A stretch of 8,390 nucleotides of DNA. It comes from Bacteroides ovatus (lineage in GTDB: Bacteria > Bacteroidota > Bacteroidia > Bacteroidales > Bacteroidaceae). Position 1 is the stretch's first letter. The number at the start of each line of letters is the position of its first letter. The notes beneath the pieces are model-generated. The model was not told the origin of the DNA and did not search any database. It saw only the letters and a list, made by a program, of their open reading frames with translations. The translations under genes and the position numbers were made by a program. Positions 5,433 to 8,390 of the stretch are shown here, one piece after another. The stretch lies in assembly GCA_030844565.1 (NCBI GenBank), contig JAUUNK010000228.1, forward strand, positions 1 to 8,390, written 5' to 3'.

Positions 5433-5756
5433 AAGCGAATATACCCGGCGTTCGGAAGTTTTTTCAAGATTCTTTCCCGAATTGGAAAAACTGATAACCT
5501 CATCAATAATGTCAGCTATTGATGCCTTGCGTTGTTCTGTAGAAGATTGTATTGATGCAATTCTTTCGAAACGAGTAATCTGCACAAGACTTCGGTTCTT
5601 CTTCAAACTTGGTGGCAAGTTTTCCTCTAGTTGTTTATCTAGTTCGGTCAGCGCTTGTTTTTTCTTATTAAAGTAAGTAAAAAAAAGGATAATTACCGAC
5701 TTGAAAACGAGGTAAGAAATTTACCATCAATTTTGAAGAAGATACAGTCTTTTCAT
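5341..5756 (-). pseudogene. decayed minus-strand coding remnant with membrane segment and coiled coil
   Basis: Downstream of the ABC genes on the same strand is broken coding-like sequence. ATG 5756 starts MKRLYLLQN and meets two stops (TGA, then TAA just after). From about 5709 the same frame is open to 5400: a hydrophobic segment (KSVIILFFTYF), a charged helix (NKKKQALTELDKQLEE), then a polar region including IADIIDEVISFSNSGK. A second frame, open from 5463 to TGA 5341, encodes another strongly protein-like stretch (SMRSLEETVKQAELEKREF), which suggests a frameshift near 5460. I do not recognise the family. Its position 5 bases after the ABC stop could mean a lost third operon gene, or this may be debris of the mobile element to its left. 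Confidence 0.35.
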
Positions 5757-5761
5757 CGCGG

Positions 5762-7579
5762 TCATTGTTTTCTATGGGCATGAGTTTTCATCTGTTTCTT
5801 TCCCCCGATCGTCCATTCTTTGGTCCGGTTATACGTTTTCCACATTTGTGCGTACCGCGCCCCAAGGGCGAGCAACTCCTCGTGTGTACCCGCTTCGGCT
5901 ATCACTCCTTTATCCATGTACAGGATGCGGTCGGCATTGGTGACTGTACCCAAACGGTGGGCGATGACCAGTACCGTTTTACCTTTTGTCAAATGAGAAA
6001 AGGCGTCCAATATCTTGCCTTCGTTTTCAGGATCGGCAAAAGCGGTGGCTTCATCCAGCAGAATTATAGGCGCATCTTTCAAGATGGCACGAGCCAAGGC
6101 GATACGTTGCGCCTCACCACCTGAGAGATATGTACCCCCTTCGCCCACCAACGTCTGGTAACCATCGGGCAAGGCTTCTATAAACGTATGGCATTGTGCT
6201 GCTTCAGCAGCCCGTGTCACCTCTTCAAAGGTTGCCTCTTGATTGCCCATGCGGATATTCTCTTCGATGGTATCGAAAAAGAGCGTATTGTCCTGAAAAA
6301 CAAAAGCCACGTTGTCCATCAATACCGGAATGGAAATTTCTTTGACAGGTACTCCTCCGACCAGTATTTCTCCTTCTTGAATATCCCAGAATCGGGCGGC
6401 AAGCATGGCAACGGTACTTTTGCCTGCCCCCGAAGGACCGACCAATGCTGTTACCGTGCCGGGATGAGCTATGAAAGAGACTGCTTTGAGAACCGGCGTG
6501 CTGTCATACGCGAAGGAGACGTCGCGAAACTCCACCGAAGCGTCTCGGGGTTGCCGGGGAACGGCAGGCTCTTCGATTTCATCCATGTAAAGAATATCGT
6601 CTATCTTCTGTATACCCATATTATTCTGGTTCAGGAAACCGCCTATCCACAAGAGCTTGAGCACAGGAAAGAAGATCGTCACCCCAAAAAGCAGGAACAT
6701 CAGTATCACCGGCACGAAAGCCGTATACGAAGCACTTCTCACCAGTAGCCATACCGCCACGGGAATGATGAAAAGTAGTGCCGAAGAGAGTATGGTAAGG
6801 AAACCTACATATGTGGGTTGGTATTGTACGTTTACCTCATTGGCAAATTTGCGGTACTCCTTGATGTCGTCATTGAGTTTGCGATAGGCATTAGTCGATT
6901 CGGTGAAGGTCTTCACCACCTGAATACCACGAATATATTCCACAATACTGGCATTCATTCTACCTAAGGTCTCCACGTATCGCCCGGAAACCTCCCGGAT
7001 TTTTTTGCCGGTGTACATTCTTCCCATCACATAGAATGCCACCGCCAGCACAGCCAATACTACGATAGCCAACCGCCAGTCTACGGCAAACATATAGCTG
7101 ACGAGAATCAGCGGAAAAAGTACGGCAGTTACGATGTCTGGGATATGGTGGGCAATAAACAGTTCGATACGCTCCACGTCGTCGCCCATTATCTTCTTCA
7201 GTTCTCCCGAAGCCCGGCGGGAAAAGAACCCCAAGGGCAAACGAACCATTTTTTGTGCTAGTTGCATTCGTATTTCATACAGAATGTTGAAAGCGGCAAT
7301 GTGCGAGAGCATGAGGGAAGCAAACGTGAGCACTCCGAAAGCGAAGAAAGCTCCCAAGGCAATATACCCCCACTGCCAGATGTATGCCTTGTCAATTAAT
7401 GAGGGATCAAGCGCATGCTCAGCCAACTCGATGAGAATATTGTACACCGCTATGATCGGCACAAACTGCATGATGGCGGTAATAACTGCCAGCAACATCG
7501 CTCCGATGAGTAGCCGACGTTTAGTGCCGGCAATTTCTATCAACCGTGCCAGCCCGGTCTTACGTTTATTTGTATCCAT
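5762..7579 (-). CDS. ABC exporter half-transporter (permease plus ATPase), siderophore/multidrug type
   Basis: A complete 605-residue inner-membrane protein. Residues about 20-310 form the ABC type 1 membrane domain, with hydrophobic segments near 24-50, 70-92, 147-165, 168-186, 258-280 and 286-310. The ATPase follows, with Walker A GPSGAGKST (381-389), Q-loop Gln429, signature LSGGE (485-489), Walker B IILLDE (505-510) and H-loop His541. The catalytic Glu510 is kept. The D-loop region reads AFADPENE instead of the usual SLDPENE type, a variant I associate with YbtQ/IrtB-like transporters. ATG 7579 lies 22 bases after the upstream ABC gene, so both are probably one operon and form a heterodimer. 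The substrate cannot be read; siderophore-like compounds, lipids or drugs are all possible. Confidence 0.9.
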   Translation of the reverse strand: MDTNKRKTGLARLIEIAGTKRRLLIGAMLLAVITAIMQFVPIIAVYNILIELAEHALDPSLIDKAYIWQWGYIALGAFFAFGVLTFASLMLSHIAAFNILYEIRMQLAQKMVRLPLGFFSRRASGELKKIMGDDVERIELFIAHHIPDIVTAVLFPLILVSYMFAVDWRLAIVVLAVLAVAFYVMGRMYTGKKIREVSGRYVETLGRMNASIVEYIRGIQVVKTFTESTNAYRKLNDDIKEYRKFANEVNVQYQPTYVGFLTILSSALLFIIPVAVWLLVRSASYTAFVPVILMFLLFGVTIFFPVLKLLWIGGFLNQNNMGIQKIDDILYMDEIEEPAVPRQPRDASVEFRDVSFAYDSTPVLKAVSFIAHPGTVTALVGPSGAGKSTVAMLAARFWDIQEGEILVGGVPVKEISIPVLMDNVAFVFQDNTLFFDTIEENIRMGNQEATFEEVTRAAEAAQCHTFIEALPDGYQTLVGEGGTYLSGGEAQRIALARAILKDAPIILLDEATAFADPENEGKILDAFSHLTKGKTVLVIAHRLGTVTNADRILYMDKGVIAEAGTHEELLALGARYAQMWKTYNRTKEWTIGGKKQMKTHAHRKQ

Positions 7580-7601
7580 AGCCTTACTGTTTATTCGATT
7601 G

Positions 7602-8390
7602 TTAGAACTTCCATCCTTTTACCCGCTGTTGTTCCTCCCAAAGATTGCGATACAGTCCTTCCTCTGCCAAAAGAGCTTGATGCTTGCCTTGCTGCACCAC
7701 CCGTCCTTGGTCTATCACTACAATATTATTAGCACCTATCACTGTGCCCAAGCGATGAGCAATGATGACTACAGTCTTTTCTTTCACCAAGTCGTTGATA
7801 GCATCTTGGATGTGAACCTCGTTTTCGGGATCGAGCGAAGCAGTTGCCTCGTCGAGCAATACGATGGGTGCATCTTTCAAAATAGCACGGGCAATAGAGA
7901 TACGCTGTTTCTCTCCACCGGATAGTGTGCTGCCTCCTTCGCCCACCATCGTTTCGTAGCCGTCGGGCATGGCGGTGATGAAGTTGTGGCATTGCGCCTT
8001 GCGTGCGGCAGCTTCTATCTCTTCGCGGGTAGCTGTCTCACGTCCCACGCGGATGTTGTTATAAATGGTATCATTGAAGAGATGCACATCCTGAAAGACG
8101 ATGGAAACTTGTTGCATCAGTGTATGCACGGTGTAGTCTTTGATGTTTCGTCCGCCAAATAGGATTTCCCCCTCGCTTACATCCCAGAAACGGGCAATGA
8201 GTCGTGTCAATGTCGTTTTTCCCGAACCCGATGGCCCCACAAAAGCGGTCAGTTCCTTTTCGGGAATGGTAAGCGATACATCCCGAAGTACGGGAGTGTC
8301 GGCATTATAGCCGAAGCTGACGTGACGGAACTCTATCTCCGAGTTGACAACATTTTCTATTATACCCTCCGGAAGTACGGGCGTTTTACA
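7602..8390 (-). CDS. ABC exporter half-transporter, ATPase part (5' end outside the window)
   Basis: The visible 262 residues are the C-terminal nucleotide-binding domain of a second ABC half-transporter. The frame is open to the right window edge, so the membrane domain and start codon lie beyond it. Visible are Walker A GPSGSGKTT (residues 52-60 of the visible part), Q-loop FQD (99-101), signature LSGGE (156-160), Walker B IVLLDE (176-181), canonical D-loop SLDPENE and H-loop His212. All catalytic residues are present. An apparent start at 8240 is only an internal GTG inside Walker A. Its stop lies 22 bases before the next ABC gene, and the two ATPases are similar throughout, as in heterodimeric exporters such as YbtP/YbtQ. 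Confidence 0.9.
   Translation of the reverse strand, partial: CKTPVLPEGIIENVVNSEIEFRHVSFGYNADTPVLRDVSLTIPEKELTAFVGPSGSGKTTLTRLIARFWDVSEGEILFGGRNIKDYTVHTLMQQVSIVFQDVHLFNDTIYNNIRVGRETATREEIEAAARKAQCHNFITAMPDGYETMVGEGGSTLSGGEKQRISIARAILKDAPIVLLDEATASLDPENEVHIQDAINDLVKEKTVVIIAHRLGTVIGANNIVVIDQGRVVQQGKHQALLAEEGLYRNLWEEQQRVKGWKF

Noticed and set aside
5329..5676. 115-codon plus-strand frame
   Set aside because: It lies opposite the more protein-like minus-strand remnant and has no recognisable features.
1..8390. tRNA, rRNA, riboswitch or CRISPR array
   Set aside because: No cloverleaf, conserved rRNA segment, known riboswitch core or spaced repeat array was seen on either strand.

Overview
The window looks like chromosomal DNA of a member of the Bacteroidales (Bacteroides, Parabacteroides or a close relative). 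The grounds are Bacteroidetes-type promoters (TTTG, a 19-21 bp gap, then TAnnTTTG), an almost complete lack of Shine-Dalgarno sites, the protein families present, and an IS1182-like transposase of a type I associate with this order. I had no database; family names rest on recognised motifs and remembered family sequences.

Layout. Positions 1-502 hold at most one small doubtful ORF, a stop-interrupted frame and a hairpin. From 503 to 3366 lies a stress/redox-type cluster: an AraC-family regulator on the minus strand and, divergent from it, a small nitroreductase, a frameshifted GNAT acetyltransferase gene and a pirin, closed by an intrinsic terminator. The AraC gene and the nitroreductase have back-to-back promoters in a shared gap, so the regulator probably controls itself and the nitroreductase side. 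The nitroreductase, GNAT and pirin would handle electrophiles or quinones, but no substrate can be read from the sequence.

From 3605 to 5173 sits a degenerate insertion sequence with 22-bp terminal inverted repeats. Its transposase gene was invaded by a group II intron. A large deletion then joined the transposase start, in frame, to the C-terminal part of the intron-encoded reverse transcriptase/maturase. The transposase 3' end follows and carries a further 1-base frameshift. Hairpin terminators just inside each end face inward, so they would stop transcription entering from outside. Removing the element in silico, leaving one TAATTA, restores a 152-codon open frame across the insertion site.

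From 5174 to 5756 is DNA that looks like the debris of a mobile or mobilizable element: a perfect 19-bp tandem repeat with a third weaker copy, several small hairpins, and broken minus-strand coding remnants with a predicted membrane segment and a coiled coil.

From 5762 to the right edge, on the minus strand, is a tandem pair of ABC exporter half-transporters of the siderophore/multidrug type (membrane domain plus ATPase). The second is complete. The first lacks its N-terminus because it runs out of the window. They very probably form a heterodimer.

The most interesting points are the nested IS/intron/deletion structure with its in-frame chimera, the reading frame restored across the site, the paired inward-facing terminators, and the repeat block that may be an oriT-like site. 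I do not see a clearly new biological system.
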